This document shows positions 1-11,999 of a stretch of DNA of 64,000 bases, piece after piece (within the stretch, counting starts at the first letter, position 1; every line of letters starts with the position of its first letter). The translations under genes were made by a program, and so were the position numbers. Source of the stretch: Apteryx mantelli. Its lineage: Eukaryota; Chordata; Aves; Apterygiformes; Apterygidae. The notes beneath the pieces are model-generated. The model worked only from the letters and a program-made list of their open reading frames with translations. It was not told the origin of the DNA and ran no database searches. Where the stretch lies: assembly GCF_036417845.1 (NCBI RefSeq), contig NW_027118693.1:2304001-2368000 (forward strand), given 5' to 3'.

Positions 1-295
1 TGCCACAAGTACTGGCTCTTAGCTAGCACTCTGGCCTACCTCTGCAAGCAAGTGAGGCAGGAGAGTTGTTTCCTGTGTCTAAAGACAGGTGGGATGAATC
101 AACCTTTATTTCATGGCATTGGATATAAACAAAGAGAAAATGAGAATCCCTTGTGCAGTTCTGGTCTCCCACCTCAAGAAAGAAAAGTAGGACTAGGAAA
201 AGGGAAAGGAAAGTTGATGAAGGTAGCAAGATGAATTTGACCACACATGACATTAGTTACTCTTGTCACACCTTCAACTGACTGGCTTCTGAAAT

Positions 296-845
296 GGATC
301 CTCCCAACCATACCATAGTGGGAAAATTCTTCGGGAAGTCCTTTTCAGTCACTCCTCAAATGTAAATCCTCTTCTTCACACTGCCATGGGTGATTTATCT
401 GCTCACTGCCATGGGGCATATGGTCATGATAGCCATCATTTGACTCAACCACCAGTTCCACCCCTAGCGTATCTCTTCCCCAGCAGCTTCTCCTTCCTAG
501 ATATTTGGTTCCCTTTGCCCCTAAAAGGTTTGTCAGCCTCATCTTGGAGATTAACACCATCCTGTGGCTACTTGCCAATCCCAGACCTTCCTTTCCATCT
601 TCCTGGGCACAAGTGAATTCAGTCTGCTTGTTGTGATGTCTTTTGATTGCTGTGGGGCCATTTGCAACCCATTGCACTGCACCATCTTTATGAAGCCCTG
701 GTTGGGCTCCATGCTCATCTTTACCCATTGGGTGACAGCATCTCTGTCCTTGCTCAGCCCCACCATCTTATATACCAAGGTACCCTCTGCTCCACTTTTA
801 GCTATGTGGGGCCTGAATACAGCAAATACTTTGCACCAACCAAAG
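296..845 (+). pseudogene. Olfactory receptor pseudogene (fragmented)
   Basis: This is a decayed class II olfactory receptor, an odorant G-protein-coupled receptor. Reading through several frames recovers an N-terminal glycosylation motif (NHT near 310), a TM1-like stretch, the loop piece LNHQFHP, SFSFLDIWF near 490-515, then [10 protein letters not shown] near 620-650 and AICNPLHC at the end of TM3. At least two in-frame stops lie between 355 and 440, and frameshifts lie near 480 and 550. Nothing after TM4 can be recovered, so TM5-TM7 are absent. The DRY box has been changed to D-C-C. Assignment to the olfactory family is secure from the TM2-TM3 motifs, but the subfamily is not. It is one of two plus-strand receptor remnants at this end of the window. 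Confidence 0.75.
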
Positions 846-870
846 CCAGATAAAAGGCTTCAACAGAGGG

Positions 871-2540
871 TTACCCACATGGTGAGCAGAGAAGCTGCTT
901 TGCTGTAAGCTCTCAGCAGCTTTGCAAGTTCCTCGAAGAAGGTACATTGAGGAGAAGCATGATGTTAGCTGACATCCAGCAGACTAAGACGACACAACCC
1001 TTTGAGCGTTGGAACTTACCCAGAAAATGGGGAGCTGAGACTGTCACCTCTGATTCACTGAGGCTACAGTGATATTGCTGTAGGTGACCGGGCTTGAGTT
1101 TTTGCTCAAATAATTACAGCCACTGGTTCAATTTCAGCATATCTTCCAGATGAACCCAGTCCAGAGATTCCCCTCTGCCAGACTAGAAGCAGAGAGCAAG
1201 ACAGGGCATTTGGGATCTAGGACTAACCTGAGCTCCAGGTTAAAACACCAATGCAAACATGGGCTATTGCCCACTACTGAGCTTCCCGTTTTACTCTCTG
1301 TATAAAAGCCACCCACTACACTCTGAGACAAGGTCTGGGGGGACAACAGAGTCTGTGGAGAACCTCTGGTTCACTCCTTGAAACCCATCATCTCCTTCTC
1401 CCCTCTGCCCCTGCATTTTTGAAGCATCCTATTTGTGGAGTCATCTGCTCCTTTCCTTTATATATCTAAAACCAAATGCAAAGGTGGAGGGAAAAATGTC
1501 AGTATTTATTGCCTATGTTTTCCTTGGACTTCCTTCTGTTAGACGTGTTCTTTGGTTTGAAAAAGAAATTAGCTACTTAGTAAATTAAGAAGTTTGAGAC
1601 AAAGTAGTGAGTTTCATCAACTTCATTAGAGGTGTCTGTGAGCAGCTGGTGTCTGCACTTGTTTTCCCTTGTTCCCTATGTTGTTAATGGGGGCAAAGAG
1701 AGAGCTCTAGAGAGAGGCTGGCTCCTCCCAGACTGTAACTGGCATGTGAAAGAAGTGTTGCCAGTCTCTTCCAGACACTCTTCTCTCTCTCTGCACTGAC
1801 AAGATGGGAGGGAGCTAACTTGCTCAAACTGAAGTGCCTGACTTTTAGACATCTAAAACGTCACCCTGCTTAGTATTATTTTGTTCCAGATGCTTCCTAC
1901 ATCAAATAATCAAAAGGACAGCCTTTAAGTTCTTTAAGATGAGACGATTTCCCCCTTCCCCTAAAGGGAAAGCAAGGCATTTAGGTCAGGACATTTAATA
2001 ACAATGTTTCCTCAATGTTTCTGGAGAAACAGAGAGGAAGAAGATGTGGAAGAAAGCAGGGGATTACAAAAGAGATCCTCGATATTGGCTTGTTTTGAAA
2101 CCACAGATGTTCCAAGTCAAAAAAGGCAAGTACTGAAAAGTAGAAGGAATAACTTTCAAAATACTTATCTAAATGGATGGGCTGGCATCTGTAGATACTA
2201 GTAAGTATTTTTGCCAGGAGATTAGGTTGGCTTTTGAAGCACAGATGTGATGGATGTTTGCAATAGGTCGAAGTGAACAGGGAATTTCCCAGGCATGGCA
2301 TGAACTAGTTCTCAACCTCTTTACAATACTGTGCTTGCGAGAAAGAATCCTTTGTGAGTGGCTGGAAAAGGTAGAAAGAAGACAGTAAAATCTCTGAGGA
2401 CTGTAAATGTGAAGCGGAGAAATCAGGGTGCGATGAATGGCTGAGAGGAATATTTCCGTCTGTGCTACCTAGGAAGCAAGCAAGGGAGCAAAGAAGGAAG
2501 GATCTACCCTCCTATCCAGACTGTGAAATTCTCACACTTG
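871..2540. other. Intergenic, nothing recognised
   Basis: AT-rich, non-repetitive sequence between two olfactory-receptor pseudogenes. I see no open frame with protein-like composition, no RNA gene and no recognisable mobile element. Confidence 0.4.
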
Positions 2541-2583
2541 CTTCTTCGTGCTCCTGTCTCAGCAGGATGTACTGAAATTAGAC

Positions 2584-3547
2584 ATGGGACCAGGAAATGA
2601 AGCTATAGTTGCTGAGTTCATCCTGGAGGGTTTCTCAGGGCTTGATCAAAGACTACAGCAATTTCTGTCCCTGCTCCTTCTACTCATATACCTGACAACA
2701 GTGACAGGGAACACAATGATCATTTTCCTCATGTATGTAGATCACCGCCTGCAAACTCCCATGTACTTTTTCATCAGCAATCTGGCATTCCTGGAAATCG
2801 TTCACATCCTCCACAACCATCACATTGTTGGTGATTCTGAGCTCTGGAAGGAGCACAATCTCATTAAGCAGCTGCTTTGCCCAATCCTATTTCTATTTTG
2901 CCCTGGGTTATACAGAGTTCTCCCTCCTTGTTGTCATGTCCTTTGATCACTGTGTTGCCATCTGCCAACCTTTGCATTATGCTGCTGTCATGAAGTGGCA
3001 GCTGTGCACCCACCTGGTTGTTGCTGCATGGGTCCTAGGCTTCACACTCTTCAGCTACCACCTGGTTCTCCTCTCAAAGCTGACTTTCTGTGGCCCCAAC
3101 AAGATCCACCTTTTTTTTGGTGACAGCTCCCCCTTATTCACACTGTCCTGCTCTGACACCAGCCTGCTTTGGAAAGCAGACCCCATTTTCATATCATTTC
3201 CATTGGTGGGTTCCTTATGTTTAATCCTGGTGTCCTACATGGGCATCTTCCACTGTATTCTGCACATGCCAGCAGCATCTGGGAGGAAGAAAGCTTTTGC
3301 TACATGTTCTTCCCATCTCACCAACTTAGCCATTGTCTATGGACGCTGCATTGTTCTCTATGCACGGCCCTCAGAAGGGGTTTCCTTGGAGAACAACAGA
3401 ATTGTAGCTTTGCTGAACACTGTCCTGTACCCGTTCTTAAACCCCTTCATCTACAGTCTCAGAAACGGGACTGTGAAACTGGCCCTGAAGGAAGCCATTG
3501 GTCGTGCAAAGGTTCGGCTTTTTCCCCAGTCGTGGTCCTTTTCATGA
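2584..3547 (+). pseudogene. Olfactory receptor pseudogene, single frameshift
   Basis: This nearly full-length, single-exon olfactory receptor is broken by one frameshift near 2797, apparently a loss of two bases just after the FLEI motif of TM2. The first frame holds [22 protein letters not shown] (TM1) and [15 protein letters not shown] (TM2). The second frame resumes with [29 protein letters not shown], the TM6 motif KAFATCSSHL and the TM7 motif PFLNPFIYSLRN, and ends in a C-terminal tail. The start chosen is the in-frame ATG at 2584; an upstream CTG frame is not needed. Further decay: the DRY box reads D-H-C, and the extracellular-loop motif FFCD reads FFGD, losing a conserved cysteine. 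The pattern suits the OR6/OR49-like receptors, but the subfamily is uncertain. Confidence 0.88.
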
Positions 3548-3732
3548 CAGCAATTCTAATTATGTATCATGTATTATATCACGCACACATATGTATAGCT
3601 ACTAAATACAGGTGCCTCAGGAGATTTATTTTCTCATTGGATTGTAGCAGTGAAAGGAAGGAACGTGAATTGTGTGCCTTGGTTGCAGGGGATTATTAAA
3701 ACAAAATCCAAAAAATATTGATAAAATGTTGA

Positions 3733-3758
3733 ACACACACACACACACACACACACAC
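3733..3758 (+). repeat. (AC)n microsatellite
   Basis: Thirteen uninterrupted AC dinucleotides just downstream of the olfactory-receptor pseudogene. Confidence 0.95.
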
Positions 3759-3759
3759 T

Positions 3760-4960
3760 TCTTAGGACTGGGACATAGACTGCCAGTGCGTGCTGACACA
3801 AGGAAGTTTTCATAAGTCATCTCAGGAAATTTAGCTGAAAATTCTGGGACAATGTCCAAGGGTTGTTGAGAAAAGCTCAGAACACCTTCTCTCCCCAAAT
3901 AACAGAAGGTGCTCAGCATGAAAATTAAGCTCAGACACTACAATGGGTTCAAATTCATTGGATTCAAATCCATAAAAGACTTCTCAGTTTCATTAGTGTG
4001 ATGAAGACAGCCTCATTGATTTGTCAATGATAGCCTGCAGACAATAGTTTTATTATTCACTCTGGAGGGAGATTTCTTAAAAATTCTTATTTTCATAAGG
4101 CACTGTCAGCATGTCCACTGTTTAAAGCCCTGCTTTATCTGTCTCCATTGATGACTCTAGGATGCATTCTCCTGAAGGAAAAAAAAAGAACATCATATTT
4201 CTTCTTGGAAAATTAGGCATTTTCTACCTTCCTTTTCTTTCCTGAAGGATTATTTCAGGATCAAGATTTTTTTCAAATAAACTATGTATGCTTCTATCAC
4301 ACTTTTTTCTTCTTGTCCATCAATGAAATTATATATTCCTCCCTATCCCCCCTTATTTTTTTACTTCTGTCTCCATCCATATCTTTACATGGCAAAGTGA
4401 TGGGCAGAAGCATGTACAACTGATAAAAGGAAACATATTTTAGAGGAATAATCAACACACAGAGATCCCTTTTCTCCTTTTATTTTGCATTCCACAGGGA
4501 AAAACAAAGCACAGAGGAAGGGAAGGCATTGCCATTGCTTTACTCCTGTGCAGTTGTTTCTAATCAGCATTTCATTTTGTTAGGGCCTCTGAGGGGCAGA
4601 ATTGTCCTTAACAGCTCTTTTAAAGTTTGTGTGTGAGTGTCCCATTTCCGAAGGGAATTCTACAAGGGTGAACTCTTTATAGGAAAATCCGTCTCCTCAT
4701 GTGGGACCCCAGGGAAGCTATGGCACGTTGGGTGACCAAAGCTCAGCCCAGCAGAGCACTTGGGTGCTCTTGGGCACCTTGGTCATCCTGCTCTGGGTGG
4801 GTCCTCGTGCACCACAGTGAAGGATGTGGTGGCCCTGGGTCTTCCCATCCAGGCCCACAGCTCCACCAGCAACACAGGGTTAGGGTATGCAGGCAGATGA
4901 CTAGGCTCTGCCTCGGGGTTGACATAACTGAACAGGGCATGAGAAACTAGTGGCTATGAG
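3760..4960. other. Intergenic, nothing recognised
   Basis: Mostly AT-rich to about 4680, then more GC-rich. No coding, RNA or mobile-element signal could be supported. Confidence 0.35.
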
Positions 4961-4969
4961 AAATCATTG

Positions 4970-5712
4970 GATACTGTAGGGAACAGAATGAGACCCTGCC
5001 AAGTCCAGACAGCACAGTGAGGGATGGCTGGATTTCAGCAGTGATTAAGGGAGAGTTATATGAGAAAAGGACAAGCTTCACACATAACTGGCATATTGGG
5101 GATCCTTCAGGGAGTAGACTCTTGCAGCACCAGCAGTACTGAGGTAACAATATCAGAAGCACCATATGAGCCAGGGGTTACCTAGCTAACAGTACCAGAA
5201 ATATTAAACTTGAGTACATAGGCAGTAAAACTGGGACCAATGAAGAAAAAAATACTTAGAGATGGGCTGTTTATTTCAAAGGGGATAAAGCTGGAGAAAG
5301 GGAGGGATCAAGCTGCATCATGGAAGAAGCAGCATGGGAAAATGGAGGCAAAGGGAATAAAAGGGGCCAGTCATGTGTAAGCAAGCTGCCGGGCCGTGTA
5401 CCTGGTCTCTGCGGTGTAGCCTATCATTGTATTAAATCCTATTCCTAGCTCTTTTCTGGGTGAGTGTGCTCACTGTTCTGCATGAGCGCATGTGTGGAAG
5501 GCTTGCAGATGTCAAGGCAGCCAGCTACCAGAGACACCCATGCGAGGGTGCGTGTGAGGTCTCCTGCAAGCTTTGAGTCTGATTAGCTGGTGAGCAAGAA
5601 CAAGACCAGGCCGTTTGTATCGTTCGTGTTTATGAGTGCTACTCGTGTCTCCGTGGTGCCTGTAAAGGTACTGTGCCCCTGCCGGAGTTGATTTTTTGGT
5701 GGTCAACTATGT
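4970..5712 (+). mobile_element. LTR-like segment (endogenous retrovirus), approximate bounds
   Basis: The order of signals resembles a retroviral long terminal repeat read on the plus strand: a TATA-like AATAAAAGG at 5356, a polyadenylation-type ATTAAA at 5431 followed by a T- and G-rich stretch, and a U5-like tail ending near GGTGGTCA at 5705. No target-site duplication was found, so the ends are approximate, and the left limit (a TGTAGGGAAC near 4974) is a guess. No gag, pol or env reading frame lies next to it, so it would be a solo LTR. The TATA to polyadenylation spacing is short but workable. Confidence 0.4.
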
Positions 5713-7300
5713 CCGTACAGAGTGTGTGTATGCCTCTTGGAAGTACATGCCCTGTCTCACTACTGGCAGGACCAGGGAACAGAGAACCGCAGCAGTCTCC
5801 CTTCCAGTGGACCAGGAAGGAGGAATCCCTTTATTCAAAAATCCACTGGATCCAGCGTCCTCTAACAGTGCAGGCCTTGGAGGTGCTGCAGCCACTTGGT
5901 CTTGATGTTGAGGTCCCGCTTCTCTGTCACCTTGTGGTTCCCAAAGGGCACAGAGGCTTAGGCTTTGGGGCTGCAGCATGAAGGACCAGCTTTGGCACAC
6001 ATCGTTCTAGTTCCCCACTATTGATTTAAGCAATACAAATACAGAGATCTTATAAGTGTTTGGGTCAGTGATCCCCTAGAGTCAAAGGGAGTTTTGTTTT
6101 GTTTTGTTTTTTTCTGATCAGACTTTCCATCTGCCAGCCTTTATCATAAAAGTGGCTGGGGTTGGACAGGCAGTGCCATATGATCTACCCTCCATTTCTA
6201 AACCATCCACAGAAAGTAGCACTATTTAGTCAGTCTAAATAGCAGGGGCAATGGCCACTGTTTTGTTGGTGGTCCATAAACAGGACAGTTGTGCTAAGCA
6301 AAACTCTGTTGTCTCAGGATCTGCTACACATTACTCTACACATCTTCATCATGTCCAAGGGTAAAAAAGAAGCTGGAGGATATTTAAGTCAAATAACTAT
6401 CTCAAATATCTCAAGACCTGTTTTCTCCTTTTGCACAACAAACATTACTCTCCTGTTAAGGATGGTAGGAAGGTATTTGGGTTGAGAAACTTTTCTGAGC
6501 TTTGTCAGGCATTGCACAAACATCTCCATAGCGGCATTATTGCCATTTCTGCCTGCTCTGAGACTGCAGATAACATGGGCACAAGAATAAGGTGCCTTAA
6601 CTGCAAGCTGATGTTTAGATCTGGGGCAGCACAAGGCCCTGGCTGTTAGTCTTTAAATGGTTTGTCCAGGATTTTGTGAGAGAGGTACCCAGTCTACATG
6701 GAAAAGCATCACAAATGTAAAAGCTGGGAATGCTTTTTGCACTGTGAAAAGATCTTGAACGTCAGCCAGCACCAGTGTTTCACACCTGTGGTCGAACCCC
6801 AGAAATAGGGAAGGGCTGTATTTGCTGTGATGTGTAACACGTGCAGGAAACTGGGACAAATCACATTTCTCTCCTGGAGGTAGCACTGGAAGTAGCATGC
6901 GATGAAGAAGAGGTGAAAAGGAAAGCTCGGTGAGAACGGGAGTTCAGGAGGGTCACAAGTCTCGGGGACTTTCTGGGGTTGGCTTCACCCACGCTGGCTC
7001 GAAGGTCTCCATGGTGAGGGACAGTCTGTGACACACCATGTTGCATCTCTATGGTCGCCTGGAGGGGACACCCTCCCTACCAGCTCTATGGTCAGGTGGC
7101 TCATCTGGGCTGGCCTCCAGCGCTTCTCTATGCTCTCCCGGCAGAGGGACACTCTGGGATCCCCCCTCCAGCCCCTTTCTTGGGCTGCTGATGGAGACAA
7201 AATTTCAGGGCCACCTGCTCATGGCAGATAATGCCAAAGGCTGCGATGGCCCCTGGGTTGTTCGCCACTTCTGAAAAAAAGGCCGCAGCCTCCCGGGGCT
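5713..7300. other. Intergenic, nothing recognised
   Basis: Unique-looking sequence with no supported gene. It becomes GC-rich towards the CpG island that starts near 7300. A T-rich simple stretch lies near 6092-6112. Confidence 0.35.
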
Positions 7301-7319
7301 CCCGTGACGTGCACGTGCG

Positions 7320-8230
7320 TCGCCTTGCGGAGACTCGCCCAGGCCCCGGGGCAGAGCAGGGCCCTGTGGCAGCAGCACCCCGGCAGCACCGTTTCCCCGC
7401 CGACGCTCCCTTGCAGCACAACTCCCGCAGCCCAGGGCCAGCCCGGCGCCGCTCCCCCTCGCTCCCCGCCCCCGGCCCCAGCCGGCAGCAGCCGCTGCAG
7501 GCTCCGGCCACACGAGCACACGCCGGGCCGCAGCGTCGCTCCGGGCTCCCTGCGCAGCAGCCGCCAACACCCGCCGCTGCCGCAGCTGCTTCTCCGCGGC
7601 CTCGAGAGCGGCGCCATGTCAGGGCCCAGCGGGGGCGGGGCCGGCGGCACCAGGGCGGTGGCCATGGACACACAGGCCCTGCCCCCAGGGGGCCGGAAGT
7701 GCCGCTTCCCACGGAGCATGCGCACTGGCGCAGAGGAGGGCAGCGAGGGCCGGGCCGGGGCTGCCCGGGCCCTGCGGGGAGGGAGGGGGCGAGAGGCAGC
7801 TGGTGCCGCGCGGGGCAGCGTCTCCCGGTGCGGCGCCGTCCGGAGCCTCGAGCCGCAGCGCCGGGAGCTGCCATGCTGGGGCCGAGGGCCGAGGGCCGAG
7901 GGCCGCGGGCTGAGCAGAGCGAGCGGCTGTGCGCGCGGGGGCAGCCGGAGCCTCTGCGGCCTGGTGTGTGCGAGCAGCTGCTGGGGAAGGCCCGGCCTGG
8001 CCTGGGCCGCCTGTGGCCCTGCGGGAGCCCCCGGCTCTTGCGCTCTTGTGTTGGTGGCCCCGCGGCTCAGTGCCGGCTGCGGTGGCCGTCTGTCAGCACC
8101 GTCCCGGCTGCGAGGGGAGGGCGTGGGTGCAGCTGGACTTGTGGTGGCTCCAGGCTGGAGGTGACAGCAGGCGTGGTGGAGCCAGCAGAGGTGCTGCTGG
8201 TGCTGCCTGTGGGCAGAGTGGTGTGAAGGC
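7320..8230. promoter_or_regulatory. CpG-island promoter of arm A
   Basis: Very GC-rich, CpG-dense DNA with Sp1-type GGGGCGGGG near 7632, an ETS/GABP-type CCGGAAGT at 7693-7700, and an NRF1-like CATGCGCA near 7718. No TATA box is evident. The same ETS motif is kept in arm B (46054-46061, inverted), which supports regulatory function in the ancestral copy. Long open frames exist on both strands here, but they are ordinary by-products of stop-poor GC-rich DNA, their proteins are low-complexity Arg/Ala/Gly/Pro, and the arms do not preserve a shared start codon. I therefore annotate a promoter and no CDS. In arm A it faces only a broken exon downstream. Confidence 0.6.
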
Positions 8231-8536
8231 ACTTTCTGAGCTTCCTCGCAGACCTGCTGGTCTTTCCGTGGGCTTCAGAGTCTCAGGCTCCTTTCTCTTC
8301 CCCCCACCGCAGCAGCAGGGATCTGGAAGCAGAGGCTCAGGGAAGCTCCTTGCCTTTGGTGTCGTCCCTGCCTGGAGCTTCCTGCTGAGAAGCCCCTGGG
8401 GAAGTGTCGTGGGGGCGAGCGGGAGCTGTGAGCAGCCCTGCCCCACGCAGCCCCTCTGCATGGGGAATGAGCCTGCCCTGCCGGGGCCGCTCCTTCCCCC
8501 TGAGCTTCCGCAGCCCATGTTCACCCTGTTTGTAGT

Positions 8537-9045
8537 TGTTATAGGTAAATGTGACAAATTGACAACCACTCGGGCCAGGTTGCATAAATCCCAATTTAAT
8601 AGAATAATTGAGCAAGTCACAAGTAAGCAAAACAGCGCTGGGCGGCCGGGGAGTCTCCTGCTCCACCAACGGCGCGCGCAACCCCCCCCTCACAGTCTCC
8701 TTATATGCGATTCCAGTTCCGGGTATACGGGGCACCTCCTGGAACTTCTGCGGTTGCGACGGCTATTGCTAGGGGGTCTTCTTCAGCCCTCTGGTGGTCG
8801 TGGGGATGAAGGCTGGAGTCTTCCTCTGCATTGTGTGCCATATTAGGCTGTCTAACATTGCCGCTTCGCTAGCTCAGCTCAATTTTCTCAGGCGGGGTAC
8901 ATGCCCCCCACCACAGGCTGTAGGATGTTCCCACAGATGTTCCCAAGGCCGTTTCTCGCTGATGTAACAAATTAGCACATACCACAATACAAGATATTCC
9001 CAAGGCTGTTTCTCACTTTGATGCAACAAATTAGCACATATCACA
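8537..9045 (-). mobile_element. Solo LTR with 5-bp target duplication
   Basis: The element starts TGTTATAGG and ends ATCACA, and is flanked by GTAGT at 8532-8536 and 9046-9050. Arm B keeps the empty site with one GTAGT copy (near 43995), so both ends are exact. Orientation is minus: read that way, a TATA-like CATATAAGG lies near 8700 and a polyadenylation-type ATTAAA near 8600. The U3 part contains a tandem duplication of about 50 bp (8939-8987 and 8990-9040, plus-strand coordinates). No internal retroviral genes remain. The empty site shows insertion after the A/B duplication. Confidence 0.88.
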
Positions 9046-11360
9046 GTAGTTATCCCTGGATGTTGCCGGGAGAAGGCTGGGTTGTGCTTTGTGTCTGCTG
9101 GGAGACCGTTGCTGGCGAGTTGTGACTGAAGGATCAGCATGAAATGTGCCTCTGGCTAAAAGCTGGACTGGAGCACACAGGCATTTTTTGTCACCTTGGG
9201 TTTTGCCTTCTGAAATACCAGCATGTGCTGACCGAGAATGGATTTTGATAGGAATGGATTTGCACTTAAAATCGACGCCCTGCTTTTTTTGTAAGTCAAA
9301 TTCGGTAGCATATTGACAGCCGATGTTCTCTGTATGACAGGAAAGGTGCAGTTAAGGATATCGGCTTTGTTCTGTGGACGCTTTGTACATCTAATACCCT
9401 CGACGCTTGGGCCGCTGGCCAGCAGAGCACCGGCACAAGAGCACCGGGATGCAATGCTGCCACTTCACCGTGGAGCACAAGAGAGTCGGTGCAAGAGGGA
9501 CGGGGGCTTCAGCCAGTGCCTGTGGGGTGGCCTTGGCCCTGGCACAGTGATGCACCCAACATGCTGCCAGCAGCAGCAGCCGTGCAGATCTGAGCATGCA
9601 CTGGTGCAAGAAGAAGAAACATGTCCTGAGGAGTCATGTTTTAATTCTGCATTTCGGATACCGTAATTCATATTGCTGTCATGTACCCTGATAGCAGTTT
9701 TTTCATGACCATCCCTTCCCTCATGTGTGTTGGTTCTGTGTGAAAGTGCACAAGTGATAATTTCTGCTGTTTTACTGTCCCTGTAGTTCACGCCCTGTAA
9801 AGCCTGATCGGAAACGTGTTATTAAAAGTGAGGGCTGGCTAAGATAAGAAGTGGAGCACAATGAAGACACCTGCCTTGCTCTGCCCTGCTCCTGGAAGTG
9901 GTCTGCTGCAGGCCAGGCTGCCTCTTGGAAGGCTTTGTCATCTCAAAAGTGATTATTACAGCAGTGTGTCCCTGGCAACTCTCGGTGCTAAATTCCACAC
10001 GGATGCAGAATTGGTTCACTTTTTAGGTCATTTTCACTGTACAGGTTTTGAAAGGAAATGATTTCTTCTGTGTGTCTGAGAGGGCTTGCAAGCATTTCCA
10101 TACATAATGTTCTTTCGTCTTCCCTCTGCTGTTCATTCTTGTATCTCTTTTTTGTTCTCTCCCTCCCCACTTAGCTTTCTCGCTCTTAGCATGCTGCTGA
10201 AGCAAAGCAAAGGAACTAGGGTGTGTGTGTGGGGGGGAGGCGGGGGGGAGAGAGGGTGCTTAAAAGGTGCAGAAGGCAGGTATGTGAAACTAGGGAGCCC
10301 TTTTAAAAGATGTGGATTTTCTGCTCTCCTGTTATGGGGAAAATCAGGAAATTGAGAGGAAGAAGAGAAAAGAAACTTTTTTCTTAAATGAAAGTCAGTA
10401 GGTTGTATATTAAACGCAATTAATTAATGGTATTAACTCCATTCCCCCACCCTTCAATCTCAAGGGCTTAACTTCATTCTGGCTGTGCCAGGGGCATGAT
10501 GGGAAAGGGCAGAGTCAAGAGGCTGCGGCCTGGCTCTTCAGTGCAGCCGCAGGGCAGAGGGCTCGAGGGTAGTAAATGAGCGTGGGGAGAAACAAGCCCA
10601 TCTTCTGAACCTCAGCACCCAAGTTCAGCTTTTTTTTTTCTCTTTTTATGGTAGCAGGTTGGGGGTTGATGTCACATCGAGCTGAGGGGGGTGTAAAACC
10701 ATGCTGCAGCAGCACATGGTCCATCGCCTACAGTCCTGCTCTCAGCCCGTGCCAGTCCTTGCAGTTTTGTGATGAGAGGGATTTCTGGCTGAAAACAAAC
10801 CCCATGAGTAGGAAGAGGATCACAGGAGAGGGGAGCACCTGCTTTGCGGGCTGGCCTGGGGTTACAGCAGCTGGAGGAGATGCTGAAGCCGAGCCCGCAG
10901 TGAGGGAGTGAAGCTGCAGGTTGTCACGCTTCATTTGGAAGGAGACTGTTCCCATCTGCCAACCTGATGGTCAACCAGGTGGCCAAGCTGGTGAAGAGAG
11001 CCTTAAAGTGGGAGTGAGTGGGAGGAGAGGGTGACAAAAAAGAGGGAGGATGTAATGGTGTGGGATGGCAATGAAAAGGTGCAGGGTGATGTGGGGAAAA
11101 GAAACGCCGAGAGAGCAGTGGGAATGCAGGGAGCTCTGCCTAGGGACGGACGGTGAGGCATTCAAGAGTGTATGGGTGAGGATTAGGGGGCAGACCAACA
11201 GGGGTGGCCTTGTAGTGGATTTCTGCAATGGATTGTCTGAAGAAGGGCAGCCTCTGCAAGGCCCAAGGAGCGCTGAGCTGGGGAGAGGAAAATTTGTCCT
11301 GCTCTGCAGATGCCAGCTCCCAGGCGGGCTCAGAGCTGGAACAAGAGGCTTGGAGGCAAT
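9046..11360. other. Intron-like DNA shared by arms A and B
   Basis: No open frame is preserved, yet blocks across this whole stretch recur in reverse complement at 42.0-43.95 kb. It lies between the CpG island and the exon remnant at 11.8 kb, so it probably is the first intron of the ancestral gene. A short GT-rich and G-rich tract (10221-10250) has a CA-rich counterpart in arm B near 42904-42940. Confidence 0.5.
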
Positions 11361-11368
11361 GACGTGGC

Positions 11369-11735
11369 GATGGATGTCCCCACGGTGGCCACCAAGGCAT
11401 TGAGATGGGGATCCCCACAGTGACCACCAAGGCATTGTGATGGGAGTCCCAATGGCGACCACCAGGGCTTTGTTGATGGGGGGTCCCCATGGTCACCACG
11501 AAGGCATTGAGATGGGGGTCCCTGTGGTCACCACCAAGGCATTGTGATGGGAGTCCCCACGGTGACCACCAGAGCTTTGTTGATGGGGGGTCCCCATGGT
11601 CACCACGAAGGCATTGAGATGGGGGTCCCCGTGGTCACCACCAAGGCATTGTGATGGGAGTCCCCACGGCGAACACCAGGGCTTTTTGATGGGAGTGGCG
11701 TCATGCACACAAGGCCATTGTGATGGGGCAGTCCC
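11369..11735 (+). repeat. Minisatellite, about 35-bp units
   Basis: About ten units begin GATGGG at a spacing of 34-36 bp (for example 11404, 11439, 11475, 11511, 11545). Each carries a TCCCC and GACCACCA core, and unit variants recur in a higher-order pattern of about three. The inverted equivalent lies at 35575-35745 beside copy 1 and has fewer units. Copy 2 lacks the array at the matching place (about 41960-42030). Confidence 0.85.
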
Positions 11736-11789
11736 TGTGGTGACCGTGTCTTTGCTGGGGCCAGAGCCCTGAGGTCCTCACTCCGAGGA

Positions 11790-11947
11790 GAGCGGCTTGA
11801 TCAGGAGGAAGCAGCTCCCCTTGGTGCCAGAGTGGCAGGCCTCTGGAAGAGGATCCTGGAGATGGGCAAGAGCAGCAGGCAAATGTCTGCTCCCAGCCCA
11901 TGGATGGGCTTCTAGGCACACAGGAGAGCAGGAGAGGCCACATCCCA
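11790..11947 (+). pseudogene. Broken exon of the tandem gene family (copy 3)
   Basis: Reading from GAGCGGCTTGATCAGGAGG, the peptide begins ERLDQEEAAPLGAR and continues to EMGKSSRQMSAPSPWMGF. It lines up with the copy 1 exon at 35383-35541 (ERLRQEAAAALGAR, then EMATERETNAHSQP). An in-frame TAG stands at 11913-11915. The splice donor that follows this exon in copies 1 and 2 (GTGAGC or GTGAGT) has become GCCACA here. None of the later family exons was found downstream, so this is a truncated remnant. It shows that arm A once carried the same gene, transcribed on the plus strand. Confidence 0.7.
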
Positions 11948-11999
11948 GACTAGCCTCCTTCAGGCCTTCAGCTTCACAACGTGTCACAGCTTCAAATGA

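Noticed and set aside
7128..8232. Long overlapping open frames on both strands (up to 337 codons)
   Set aside because: Stop-poor GC-rich CpG-island DNA gives such frames by chance. The peptides are low-complexity, and arm B does not preserve the same start or frame.
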